DNA of 10,070 bases. It comes from Stramenopiles sp. TOSAG23-2 (taxonomy: Eukaryota > Sar). The translations under genes and the position numbers were made by a program. Location of the stretch: positions 1 to 10,070 of the forward strand of contig LT649742.1 in assembly GCA_900128395.1 (NCBI GenBank), read 5' to 3'. A model generated the notes under the pieces. The model saw only the letters and a list, made by a program, of their open reading frames with translations, was not told the DNA's origin and did no database searches. This document shows positions 1 to 7,399 of this stretch, in pieces (within the stretch, counting starts at the first letter, position 1; each line of letters opens with the position of its first letter).

Positions 1-2253
1 TGAAAGATTTTGCCAATGCAGAAAAATTAGGGTGGCAATCACGCAGTGTTCGTGAATTAAATGGCATTAAAAAACCTCCATCGGGTGCAATGGAATTTTT
101 AAGATTGATGAAAGAAACACGTGAAACAAAGAAAGTGTTAGCCCAATTATATCCTAGACAAGCAGCTAAACGTATGCAGCAAGCAGCTACGATCGCAAAA
201 GCGGAATTGGAATTTGTGAAATATGTACACGGTGTTGAAAGTGAAGAATATTTAAATATGCTAATTGAAGCGGGCAAATTGCTTTTACAATTACAACCAC
301 AGACAAAAAAAAATTACGGAAATGTCGTTGAAGTTTTTAAAAGAAGCTACTGAACATGCATTGTTTGAAGAGAAGAAATCTGCAGAACAAAAATCTCAAT
401 TAATCATACTTGTTGCAATGTCATCAATTTTGAGTGGAAAAGTTGATGAATCGCTTACATATATTTTTAAAGGCATTGATTCATACAAAGAAGTTTTAGA
501 AAATACTGGTAATGCGGATGACGAGGAGGGAACAAAAGAGCAAAAAGCAGGATCTACGGAAATTAAAAAATCAGCAGAATCAAACTTTAAATTAGCCCAG
601 CGAAAAAATGTCAAAGATATGCAACAAGATCGACGCTATAAATTTCAACAGAATTTCACTTTTTTTATATTAACTTTAATTTCATCTGATAAAGCAGAAG
701 ATGCATTGAAAGTGATTGAAGGGGTAATGCGATTTCCACCATTAAGTGGTAAATATGCATTGAATAAAGTTTATGTTGATGACAAACTATTGCTTCAACA
801 ACTATATACATATTGTAAAGCAATTGCTGAGGATAGTGATACTAATAAATCTCTAGATGAACGTGCAAATGTAGGTGGAATGGCGTTGAAAAAGCTATGT
901 CCAAATGGTGGTATAACAATTCCAACTATGAAAAGTAGACGATTTAAAAAGCAAGAACCTGCAAATTTAACGATGTATCCAGAGGTTTATGACACTCTCC
1001 GATTTAAAAGCAATCGTTTGTTACAAATGGTTGAAAGTTTATATATACAAGCTACTAATAAATATAATCGCAATGAATACTTATTAAGCACAAATGTATG
1101 TAGAATTATGTTTCAACTTTGTAAAAATGGATGTGCAAATAATGAAAAAACAATGAAAGCTGTGCTTGCTGGTTTGAGAGACATTATGTCTAAAAGTGCT
1201 GTTGCAATGGTGGGAGAAAAAGAAGCAGAGGAAGTAATTGAGAAAGCTTGCATAGAAACAAAAGCTGCGCTTGAAATTCAAGGCGATATTGATGAAAAAG
1301 ATTCGCTTACAATTAGAAGCAGAAAATTAACGAAAATGTTACATTTTAATAATGATTTGAAAGTTCTCTATGCTTCAACTGGTAAAATCGAATTAGCATC
1401 CCACGCTTTTATTAAAAGTTCAGAAGCAATGATGAAAATACGGGTAGAAAGTGCGAAGATATTAAAGGAAGCCAAGGAAAAAAAATCGCCATCTGTAAAG
1501 AAATTGCAGAGTTCACAAATACTGTTGAAAACTGTAAAAGATCATGCAGTAAAAACTCTTCTTCACATCTTTGTATGGAATGAAAATTTAACGGAACAAG
1601 ATGTTCATGATATGTATAAAATAGTTGAGGAAGCAAAGAAACATATGCAAGTATTTTTAGATGAAATTGATGAAGCTGATGAAAATTATGAATCAAAAAA
1701 GAAGGTGGTTCAACAAGAAATTGAAGATGCCAAAACCAGTTTGACATTTGTATACGAGTTTGGTTGTGTGAATAATTGTGCGGAAATCGCTACTAATAAT
1801 CTAGAAATGATAGAGCATGTTGAAGCATCCAATCATTCTAAGTGTGTAACTACATCAAAAGATCCGACGTCAAAAGTCGTATGGTCAACTATTGCAAGTT
1901 CATCTGAATATACAAAATATCAAAAACATGATGCTGCTTTACGATATTTAACATTTGCATTAAAAATAGCATTTCATTTATATGAAAAAACAAGAAAATC
2001 AATTTATTCCCAAATATTGAAGTTTTGGGTAACAACACTTTTCCAAGCATCAAACAGTAGATTAAAAGAATGTGGTGTAACCATAGAGATTGGTAACAAA
2101 GTCGCAAAAATTCTCCAAGAAAATCAGTTGGCAACAGCAAAAACAATTAATGAGGTGATTACATTGATACAAAAAAATTGTAGTAATACAGAAGATAATG
2201 AGCAACCTGCGGAGGAAGAGAAAAAGAGTATGCATACCATACAGAGTGAATAA
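1..2253 (+). CDS. Helical TPR-like protein, 5'-truncated, with a frame break at an A9 run
   Basis: The reading frame is open from the left edge (first full codon at 3), so the true start lies outside the window. About 103 residues are read in the first frame up to an A9 run at 305-313. From there the next frame is open to TAA at 2251-2253 (about 646 residues). Removing one A gives a smooth join (PQTKK then ITEMSLKFL), whereas the first frame stops at 351-353. No GT-AG intron of sensible size fits. The protein is almost entirely alpha-helical. TPR-like stretches include AELEFVKYVHGVESEEYLNM near 200-255 and KYQKHDAALRYLTFALKIAF near 1915-1975, and there is an acidic/Lys coiled coil near 1655-1735. 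The C-terminus is charged and low in complexity. TPR and similar helical repeats usually act as protein-binding scaffolds. I do not recognise the family, so no function is assigned. It is convergent with the coiled-coil gene that follows. AATAAA (2249-2254) overlaps the stop codon and another lies at 2488-2493. Confidence 0.8.
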
Positions 2254-2374
2254 AAAGAAAAAGGGGCTAAATATATTTAATTTAAGTTTACGCATTAAGT
2301 TATTTTTTAATTTAACTCAAATAATAATTCCTACTCTCTTCAAAAGAATACAATAATTGAAAAATAATCTATCT

Positions 2375-2398
2375 CACACTACCACTGGTGGTAGTGTG
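2375..2398. repeat. Perfect inverted repeat, 11-bp arms
   Basis: CACACTACCAC (2375-2385) and GTGGTAGTGTG (2388-2398) are exact reverse complements with two bases (TG) between them. As RNA it would fold as a 10-bp stem with a CTGG tetraloop. As DNA it is a near-perfect dyad. It sits about 120 bp after the stop of the TPR-like gene, so a 3'-end or RNA-stability role is possible but unproven. Confidence 0.8.
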
Positions 2399-2399
2399 T

Positions 2400-2459
2400 G
2401 TTGATATTCCCATAGTAGAGAATACCAATGAATGGTATCAACTACTCGTAGCAGTTGAT
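2400..2459. repeat. Overlapping inverted repeats with alternative pairings
   Basis: ATACCA (2422-2427) can pair with TGGTAT (2433-2438). ATCAACT (2437-2443) can pair with AGTTGAT (2453-2459). GTTGATA (2400-2406) can pair with TATCAAC (2436-2442). The central ATCAAC segment can therefore pair either with the left GTTGAT or with the right GTTGAT, but not with both. Function is unknown. Confidence 0.6.
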
Positions 2460-2727
2460 GAAAAACGAACATCATAGGAAGGCGGAGAATAAATAGTACC
2501 TCTCTATATATATATAAACTACTCGATACTAAATTGATATTCGTATTTTTTAAATTTTACGGCGTATTAAATATTAACGTGGAGCAAACACACGAAGATA
2601 CCGTGCCGTGGGACATGTTCATTCTTTCTTCTTTTTTTTACGAAAAATAATCTCTCTCTCGCTTTTATGAGACACCTGTACACCGTATATTATTTAAAAT
2701 ATATACATATATATATATATATAATAT

Positions 2728-4338
2728 TTACGCCAAGCTATATTTCACTGAGCGTACTAAATCCGATACAATACGTTTAACATCTTTTGGATTATTCCTA
2801 AATTGACAATTGTTTGCACATGAATCCCATATTGGCTTACCAGATTCTAATGCACCCATAGAATCAGCACAAGAGCACAAAGGTGGAACTTCCATATTTT
2901 TTTCTTTTAATTGATATAATAAACGTTGTCTTAATGCCGTGATATATCTAGTAGCAGTTTCGCGCTGACGTTGTGCTTTTAATGCTTGTGATTTACGTGC
3001 TGATTCAAGAGATTCTGATTGTGTTTTCTCCAACTCTGCCGCTACACTACGTTCATGTTCATTTACCGTACGCATTTCTGCAATTTTTTCCTCATGCGCT
3101 TTTCTTTGTGCCTCGATTTGTTTTTCTTTTTTTGCCCTTCTCTCTTTCATTTTTTTCAATTCCATAGTACGCCTAGCACTTTCACGTTGTGCTTTCATCT
3201 CTGCTTTTCGTACTTTGTATACAAGATTTTGTGCAGATGCACGGTCAACATTATGGGTGTCGAAGCCTTCTGTTTTAGCAGTGGCAAACGATATATTTGG
3301 TCTCCATTTGCCACCATTCCCAGGGACATAATCGTCCCCATTATTTTCAATATTGAAATCTTTATCTACCTGTCTACTAGAGTCGTTGTTCTCATCCATG
3401 CTATCATCCATTGGGCTTTCATTTTCACCAACAACAGTGGCATCCTTATTATTAATCGCTGCACCCATTGAAAATGCTGGAACGTTTAAATGAGGCTGTA
3501 CTGCTTGTTTCATGGCCAACTTGCCTTGTTTTGAATGCGCAAATAATGCTAAGCGTGCAGCTTGTGTATTTGCAGTGACATTAACAATATGTTCGTCTAA
3601 CGTAAGTTTGGTAGATTTTTTCAACGATGGTGTCTTTGAATATGTTACCATACTTCTGTTGGTTTTCAAGGTGTTTTTTACACCTTGAGCTACTCTTCTA
3701 GCACTGCTTTCAGCTTTGTTCTCCAAATTTACCCATGCTTGTCGTTGTTTCATAGCAGTTTGTTTCTCTTTTTTCACTCGATTCGATACACGCGCCTTGA
3801 TACGTTTTTGAAACGCTGCTAACTTTGCTTGTTTTTCCTGTAACCTTGTTGATGCCATACGACTATGATGCCGTGCATTTTGAACTGCAGATTTCATTGG
3901 CGGCTCTGGAAAAAAATTATTTTCAAAGTTATTGTTGTTTGATGAAGCAGGTTTTTGTTCAACTACTCTTTTTCTCATTTTTTGCGCTTTTGGTGATGGG
4001 CTGGCAACAGCTTGTGTAGAGTATTGGCTTAACGGCGCGTTATGTAAATGTTGAAAGTTCTTTATCGAGCCTAAAGGCAATGATACTTGAACTCCAGCAG
4101 GTGTTTGACGTTTGCTAGGTGAAGCTTTCACTGCTTTTGGTGATGGTGGCGGTTGCTTCATTTTTCGTCTACTATTAGATCCTTTTACTCTTCGTTTGAG
4201 ACGCATCTTATTTTGTTGTGTTTCTTGCTTCTTCTTCTTTTGGATGTAATCAAATAAAATATTGTATTTCGATAGCTTGTTGTTGTTTAATAAAATCTTG
4301 ATTGTGTTTGGGTTGTTTGTGGTGTGGTTGTTTCTCAT
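2728..4338 (-). CDS. CCDC15-like coiled-coil protein, probably centriolar or basal-body
   Basis: This is a single-exon ORF of 536 residues from the first ATG. A second ATG at 4206 (residue 45) follows an Asn-rich stretch and could be the real start, giving 492 residues. The N-terminal part is basic and rich in Ser-Pro (SPKAVKASPSKRQTP near 66-80; ASPSPK near 112). A basic helix runs over about 160-205. An acidic disordered segment lies at 305-335. A long Lys/Arg/Glu coiled coil covers about 370-480. The C-terminus carries four cysteines, C488, C490, C507 and C511, in PPLCSC and WDSCANNCQFRNNP. From memory, vertebrate CCDC15 ends in a very similar PPLC-C...CANNC motif after a helix like RYITALRQRL. 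CCDC15 is known as a centriole inner-scaffold protein, so a centriole or basal-body role is inferred. The cysteines may bind zinc, but this is not established. The gene is divergent from the hydrolase gene. A generic coiled-coil microtubule-associated protein is the alternative. Confidence 0.75.
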   Translation of the reverse strand: MRNNHTTNNPNTIKILLNNNKLSKYNILFDYIQKKKKQETQQNKMRLKRRVKGSNSRRKMKQPPPSPKAVKASPSKRQTPAGVQVSLPLGSIKNFQHLHNAPLSQYSTQAVASPSPKAQKMRKRVVEQKPASSNNNNFENNFFPEPPMKSAVQNARHHSRMASTRLQEKQAKLAAFQKRIKARVSNRVKKEKQTAMKQRQAWVNLENKAESSARRVAQGVKNTLKTNRSMVTYSKTPSLKKSTKLTLDEHIVNVTANTQAARLALFAHSKQGKLAMKQAVQPHLNVPAFSMGAAINNKDATVVGENESPMDDSMDENNDSSRQVDKDFNIENNGDDYVPGNGGKWRPNISFATAKTEGFDTHNVDRASAQNLVYKVRKAEMKAQRESARRTMELKKMKERRAKKEKQIEAQRKAHEEKIAEMRTVNEHERSVAAELEKTQSESLESARKSQALKAQRQRETATRYITALRQRLLYQLKEKNMEVPPLCSCADSMGALESGKPIWDSCANNCQFRNNPKDVKRIVSDLVRSVKYSLA

Positions 4339-4748
4339 TTTATATTATCACATTATTGTATAATAAGTATTAATAATCTTTTTGTGATTTATACAAACAA
4401 ATCAATAATAAATCATCCCGTCAACGTAATGCTATTTATATGCTATCCAGTTTATAATTTAGCAGCAGTTATAAATGTGCAAAATCAACATTTTAATTTG
4501 AATTTCTTCCGATGATTTCAATGTAAAATCTAAATCTAGTAAATGAGATGATGGGATTTTCGGAATTTTAATTGTAATATGTATATATAGGAGGATGTGG
4601 TCCGGATAGTATATGCTACAGTATACTATATATAGCTGGATATCAGCACACATCGAGACAAATTAAAATGAGACAAATAATAATTTAAATTTATTATTAT
4701 ATAGCTTATTAGCTTATTAGTAGATGTAGAAGAAGATAAGACGGAAAA
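4339..4748. promoter_or_regulatory. Divergent promoter region of coiled-coil and hydrolase genes
   Basis: The 410 bp between the two divergent start codons are strongly AT-rich and contain no convincing ORF. For the + strand gene a TATA-like TATATATA lies at 4627-4634, about 115 bp before its ATG. Directly upstream is an inverted repeat (4606-4629). For the minus-strand gene no single clear TATA box stands out in the AT-rich sequence. Confidence 0.45.
4606..4629. repeat. Inverted repeat next to a TATA-like element
   Basis: ATAGTATA (4606-4613) and TATACTAT (4622-4629) are exact reverse complements separated by TGCTACAG. The right arm overlaps the start of the TATATATA run at 4627. It could be a dimeric regulator site or a 5'-UTR hairpin, or chance in AT-rich DNA. 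Confidence 0.5.
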
Positions 4749-5795
4749 ATGGTATATGAAACTATGTCAAAAGTAAAGACACATATATATGATTCAAAAC
4801 AGATAATAACAACGACCACAACAAGCATGAGCTGGTCCATACCTAAAATATTATTACAATTAACCATCCCATGTTGGTGCATACTTGTACCCTTAGGTTT
4901 ATTAATTCATTGGTTATGTTTACCATACATTATATTTCGAAAACTATTTAGTGCAAAAAAGACGGAACAAACATATGATGTAAAAGTATATCAAAAAGGT
5001 CGTAGAGGGGACAAAGTAAAGACGCTAGTGTTTATTCATGGATGGCCTGATAGTGGTGCTTTGTGGAATAATATTGTGGATGAATTACAGACTGGATATA
5101 GATGTATCGTAGTAAGTTTGCCAGGTCATGCACGTCCATTGGAAGGTCTAGATGGTTGGGGATATGATTTTGAGGATGTTAGAGATTTAATACTTGATTC
5201 AATAAATTCAAAAACTACACAAGATGAAAAGATAACATTAGTAGCCCATGATTGGGGATGTGCATTTGCTTATATGGTGCAAAAAGCAATACCAAACAAA
5301 GTTGAACGCATGGTAGCTTTAGATATTGGAAGTGGTGGATTTGAACAAAGTATTGGTATGTATATCTTCGTAGCATCCTATCAATTATTTAATATCTTTT
5401 GTTTTCTACTTGGACATCCTGTAGGAGATTGGTTATTACGTGTCGGTGTCAGTCAAGGATATAAAGCTCGACCAAATAAAGAATTATATGCATCAATGAA
5501 TTATATGTATTATTATTTATGGAAACGTCTTCTTACATCTGGAAACATAGATCCAAATAAAAGTCTTCGAAATTTATTTGCGCATTACAAATCAATTGAT
5601 GTTGATGTATGCCCGGTATATTTTGCATATGGTAAAGACAAACCTGGGATGTTCCATTCTGAAAAATTTATTGAATATATAAGTAAAAATAAATTATCCA
5701 AAGTAGAGGAATTTGAATGTGATCATTGGATAACCGTAAACAAAGGGAAAGAAGTTTTAAAATCCATTAAATTTTTTTTAAGAAGTACAGATTAA
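4749..5795 (+). CDS. Membrane-anchored alpha/beta hydrolase, epoxide hydrolase-like
   Basis: The product has 348 residues. An N-terminal hydrophobic segment (about 34-67, ILLQLTIPCWCILVPLGLLI and onward) predicts a membrane anchor. The alpha/beta-hydrolase core follows: HGWP at 97-100 with D101 (oxyanion-hole HGXP motif), then AHDWG at 166-170. This places an aspartate, D168, at the nucleophile elbow, the mark of epoxide hydrolases and haloalkane dehalogenases rather than serine hydrolases. The likely acid is D297 (YGKDKP) and the general base is H326 (CDHWITV). A tyrosine-rich lid near 252-258 (YMYYY) may supply the ring-opening tyrosines. The anchor-plus-hydrolase layout resembles animal EPHX3/EPHX4-type enzymes, which act at internal membranes on lipid epoxides. 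The substrate here is unknown. In-frame ATGs at 4764 and 4827 are alternative starts that keep the anchor. AATAAA at 5795-5800 overlaps the stop. The gene is convergent with the PhyH gene, 51 bp away. Confidence 0.85.
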   Translation: MVYETMSKVKTHIYDSKQIITTTTTSMSWSIPKILLQLTIPCWCILVPLGLLIHWLCLPYIIFRKLFSAKKTEQTYDVKVYQKGRRGDKVKTLVFIHGWPDSGALWNNIVDELQTGYRCIVVSLPGHARPLEGLDGWGYDFEDVRDLILDSINSKTTQDEKITLVAHDWGCAFAYMVQKAIPNKVERMVALDIGSGGFEQSIGMYIFVASYQLFNIFCFLLGHPVGDWLLRVGVSQGYKARPNKELYASMNYMYYYLWKRLLTSGNIDPNKSLRNLFAHYKSIDVDVCPVYFAYGKDKPGMFHSEKFIEYISKNKLSKVEEFECDHWITVNKGKEVLKSIKFFLRSTD

Positions 5796-5816
5796 ATAAA
5801 GGAACTATAATGTATA

Positions 5817-5831
5817 ATATATATATATATA
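5817..5831. repeat. AT dinucleotide microsatellite in 51-bp convergent spacer
   Basis: This is a 15-nt uninterrupted AT run between two stop codons only 51 bp apart. Possible AATAAA polyadenylation signals flank it on both strands: 5795-5800 on + and 5837-5842 (read as TTTATT) on -. Confidence 0.7.
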
Positions 5832-5846
5832 CAAATTTTATTTTTT

Positions 5847-7036
5847 TTACAATTTAGACTTTTGATTTTTTTCAAAATCAAAAGATTCACGTTCTTTTAA
5901 AATAGAAAACGACGATGATGTCGCATTATTATCATTATTATTATTGTTTTTTGGATATAATATACCTACTGGGTTTTCAACTTTTTCAACAAATGATGAA
6001 TTTTTAAATGCGCCTTCGCCTTGCACTTGACCTAGTGTTCTCCATGGTCGAAAGCCGGATAGTTGAAGAAATTCAGGACTTGCCATTTCCCGTGCTTCTT
6101 TTGAACAGGATAAATATATATTTTCTTGTTGTCGTATCCAACCTCTGCAATAATAAAATAAAACACCACGCCTAGGATAATTCGTTTTATTTACACCTGT
6201 GCCATGTAACGTTCTTCCATCAAAAATTAGACAAGAACCTTTTGGTGCAGTTGCACTAATAGCACCAATTTGTTTATTTCCAATCATTTGATCTTTATCT
6301 TGAAAATTGTTGCCAATAGTTAGCATTTTATGTGATTTTGGAACTAAAATGGTCCCACCAGACTCTTGTTTAAAATCATCTAATAACCAAATTGTTTGAC
6401 AAACTAATGGGAAAGGTGGATACGGCATTGGAACGTAACCTTGATCTTGGTGCAGATACATAGCATTTCCCCCTTTCCCAGCAAAATTAGAATTAGCAGC
6501 TGATAATAAAAACCCTCTTCCAAGCATTTCTTGTAATAATGTCCATACTATTTTGCCATTTTTCGCAACCGTTTCATTACACGTAGCAAAATCTTGAAAT
6601 ATTTTACCTTTATTGTGTAACGCGAATATACGCTGATTTTTTTTACCTTTTCTACCAGGCCCATATTGAGAACCCTGTGGAGCGTAGCGTATGAATGAGT
6701 GATGTGTCAGAGCGTGTCTCCTTTTTTAGGTTTATGGTAATGAAATGTACTTACACCTTCTAAATATGCTACACCAGCTTCCTTTTCAGCATCAGCTTGT
6801 TCTTGTATTCGTTTTGTTAAATTATTTAATTGCGTAGCTGTCATAGCATTTTTTACGTAACAATATCCATATTCCTTTAAATCTGTTCGTAACTGGTCAA
6901 CATTTTCACTTGGCTTTGGTAATTGACAATGAAATATTTGTTCATATTCTTCGTTTGATAAAACTGGTAAATGGTCTAAACCAGTCTCTCTCAATAACTT
7001 CGCAGATGAGTTTATTTTTTTATCATAACCATACAT
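5847..7036 (-). CDS. Phytanoyl-CoA dioxygenase (PhyH) family protein with PTS1, two exons
   Basis: Exon 1 is 7036-6755 (94 residues) and exon 2 is 6674-5847 (275 residues plus TAA), total 369 residues. Members of this family are Fe(II)/2-oxoglutarate-dependent oxygenases; PHYH itself 2-hydroxylates phytanoyl-CoA in peroxisomal alpha-oxidation. Exon 1 has the typical N-terminal pattern (LKEYGYCYVKNAMTATQL, then AEKEAGVAYLEG). Splicing joins it to GSQYGPGRKGKKNQRIFALH, matching the NQR...L.NKG motif of the family. The metal triad is visible: H169 and D171 in LHQDQGY, and H251 in RTLHGTG. R262, eleven residues on, is the expected 2-oxoglutarate ligand. The last residues, KNQKSKL, form a canonical PTS1, placing the enzyme in peroxisomes; human PHYH instead uses an N-terminal PTS2. 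An Asn-rich linker encoded by AAT repeats precedes this tail. The exact substrate cannot be read from sequence; PHYHD1-like activity is also possible. Confidence 0.88.
6675..6754 (-). other. 80-nt spliceosomal intron in the PhyH-family gene
   Basis: On the minus strand the intron begins GTAAGT (6754-6749), has a branch-like CTGAC near 6710-6706, and ends in a pyrimidine-leaning CCACAG at 6675. Both flanks are in phase 0 (GGT before, GGT after). Its length, 80, is not a multiple of three, and unspliced reading stops at TGA inside it. Removing it joins LEG to GSQYGPG in the correct family frame. Confidence 0.92.
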
Positions 7037-7399
7037 TTTTTTCTTGTTCTCAATATGTATATATGTTTGTTGTGCGTGCGCGTAATATTACATTTGTATA
7101 TCGATATATATATATGCTGGTATACTTATATATATGTGTGCACTATTAATAATATTTTGAGTTTTGAGTCTCGGCGGCTCGGCGGCGGTTAGCTTAAGCT
7201 GGTAATAGGAATATTAGTATACAAAAATACATACTTAATCTTTTTTTAATTAAAATAAGGAAATAGTAGTACAATATTAAATAATTTTTTTATATTATTT
7301 CAATAGCATTTAAATTTGATTGATAATTATAAAACACTTAAATAATAATATTAGCATCTGTGTAAAGCCAAATCCATCTTTATGTCATGTGCCAAAATA
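7037..7399. other. Intergenic region between PhyH and collagen-like genes
   Basis: No ORF of substance was seen. Toward the PhyH start there are several TATATATA runs (about 7101-7135) and a GTGCGTGCGCG patch at 7071-7082. Toward the collagen gene lies its AT-rich 3' flank, with no clear AATAAA. A GC-rich element lies at 7171-7188. Confidence 0.5.
7171..7200. promoter_or_regulatory. GC-rich direct repeat plus 10-bp palindrome upstream of PhyH
   Basis: TCGGCGGC occurs twice in tandem (7171-7178, 7179-7186) and is followed by GG. The self-complementary AGCTTAAGCT lies at 7191-7200. This lies about 135-165 bp upstream of the PhyH ATG and is the only strongly GC-rich patch in an otherwise AT-rich spacer. 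A transcription-factor site is a reasonable inference, not shown. Confidence 0.35.

Larger units (their letters stand above)
2254..2727. other. Convergent intergenic spacer, no gene seen
   Basis: This AT-rich spacer separates the 3' ends of two convergent genes. No credible ORF, tRNA or snRNA was found. It holds a cluster of inverted repeats (2375-2459), a possible polyadenylation signal AATAAA at 2488-2493 for the + strand gene, a CT-rich stretch near 2650-2660, and a TA microsatellite near 2708-2722 next to the stop codon of the minus-strand gene. Confidence 0.7.

Noticed and set aside
396-2295. Several minus-strand ORFs of 65-111 codons opposite the TPR-like gene
   Set aside because: All lie antisense to the long coding frame, are Phe/Leu/His-rich, and show no domain or start context of their own.
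2375-2398. Bacterial-type rho-independent terminator
   Set aside because: The window is eukaryotic, and the dyad is not followed by a T run in either direction.
2581-2640. Possible small structured RNA or tRNA in the convergent spacer
   Set aside because: GTGCCGTGGGAC looked promising, but no cloverleaf, B-box or snRNA core could be assembled around it.
3019-3471. Open frame of 150 codons on the + strand inside the coiled-coil gene
   Set aside because: It is antisense to a well-supported coding region, and its Phe/Leu/Cys-rich composition is the usual shadow of Lys/Glu-rich coiled-coil codons.
4324-4653. Short ORFs on both strands in the divergent promoter region
   Set aside because: Low-complexity Ile/Tyr/Asn-rich translations of AT-rich promoter DNA, with no recognisable motif.
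6675-7036. PhyH gene broken by a frameshift or pseudogenised
   Set aside because: The two frames are joined cleanly by an 80-nt GT-AG intron with good splice signals and matching phase, so no damage needs to be assumed.
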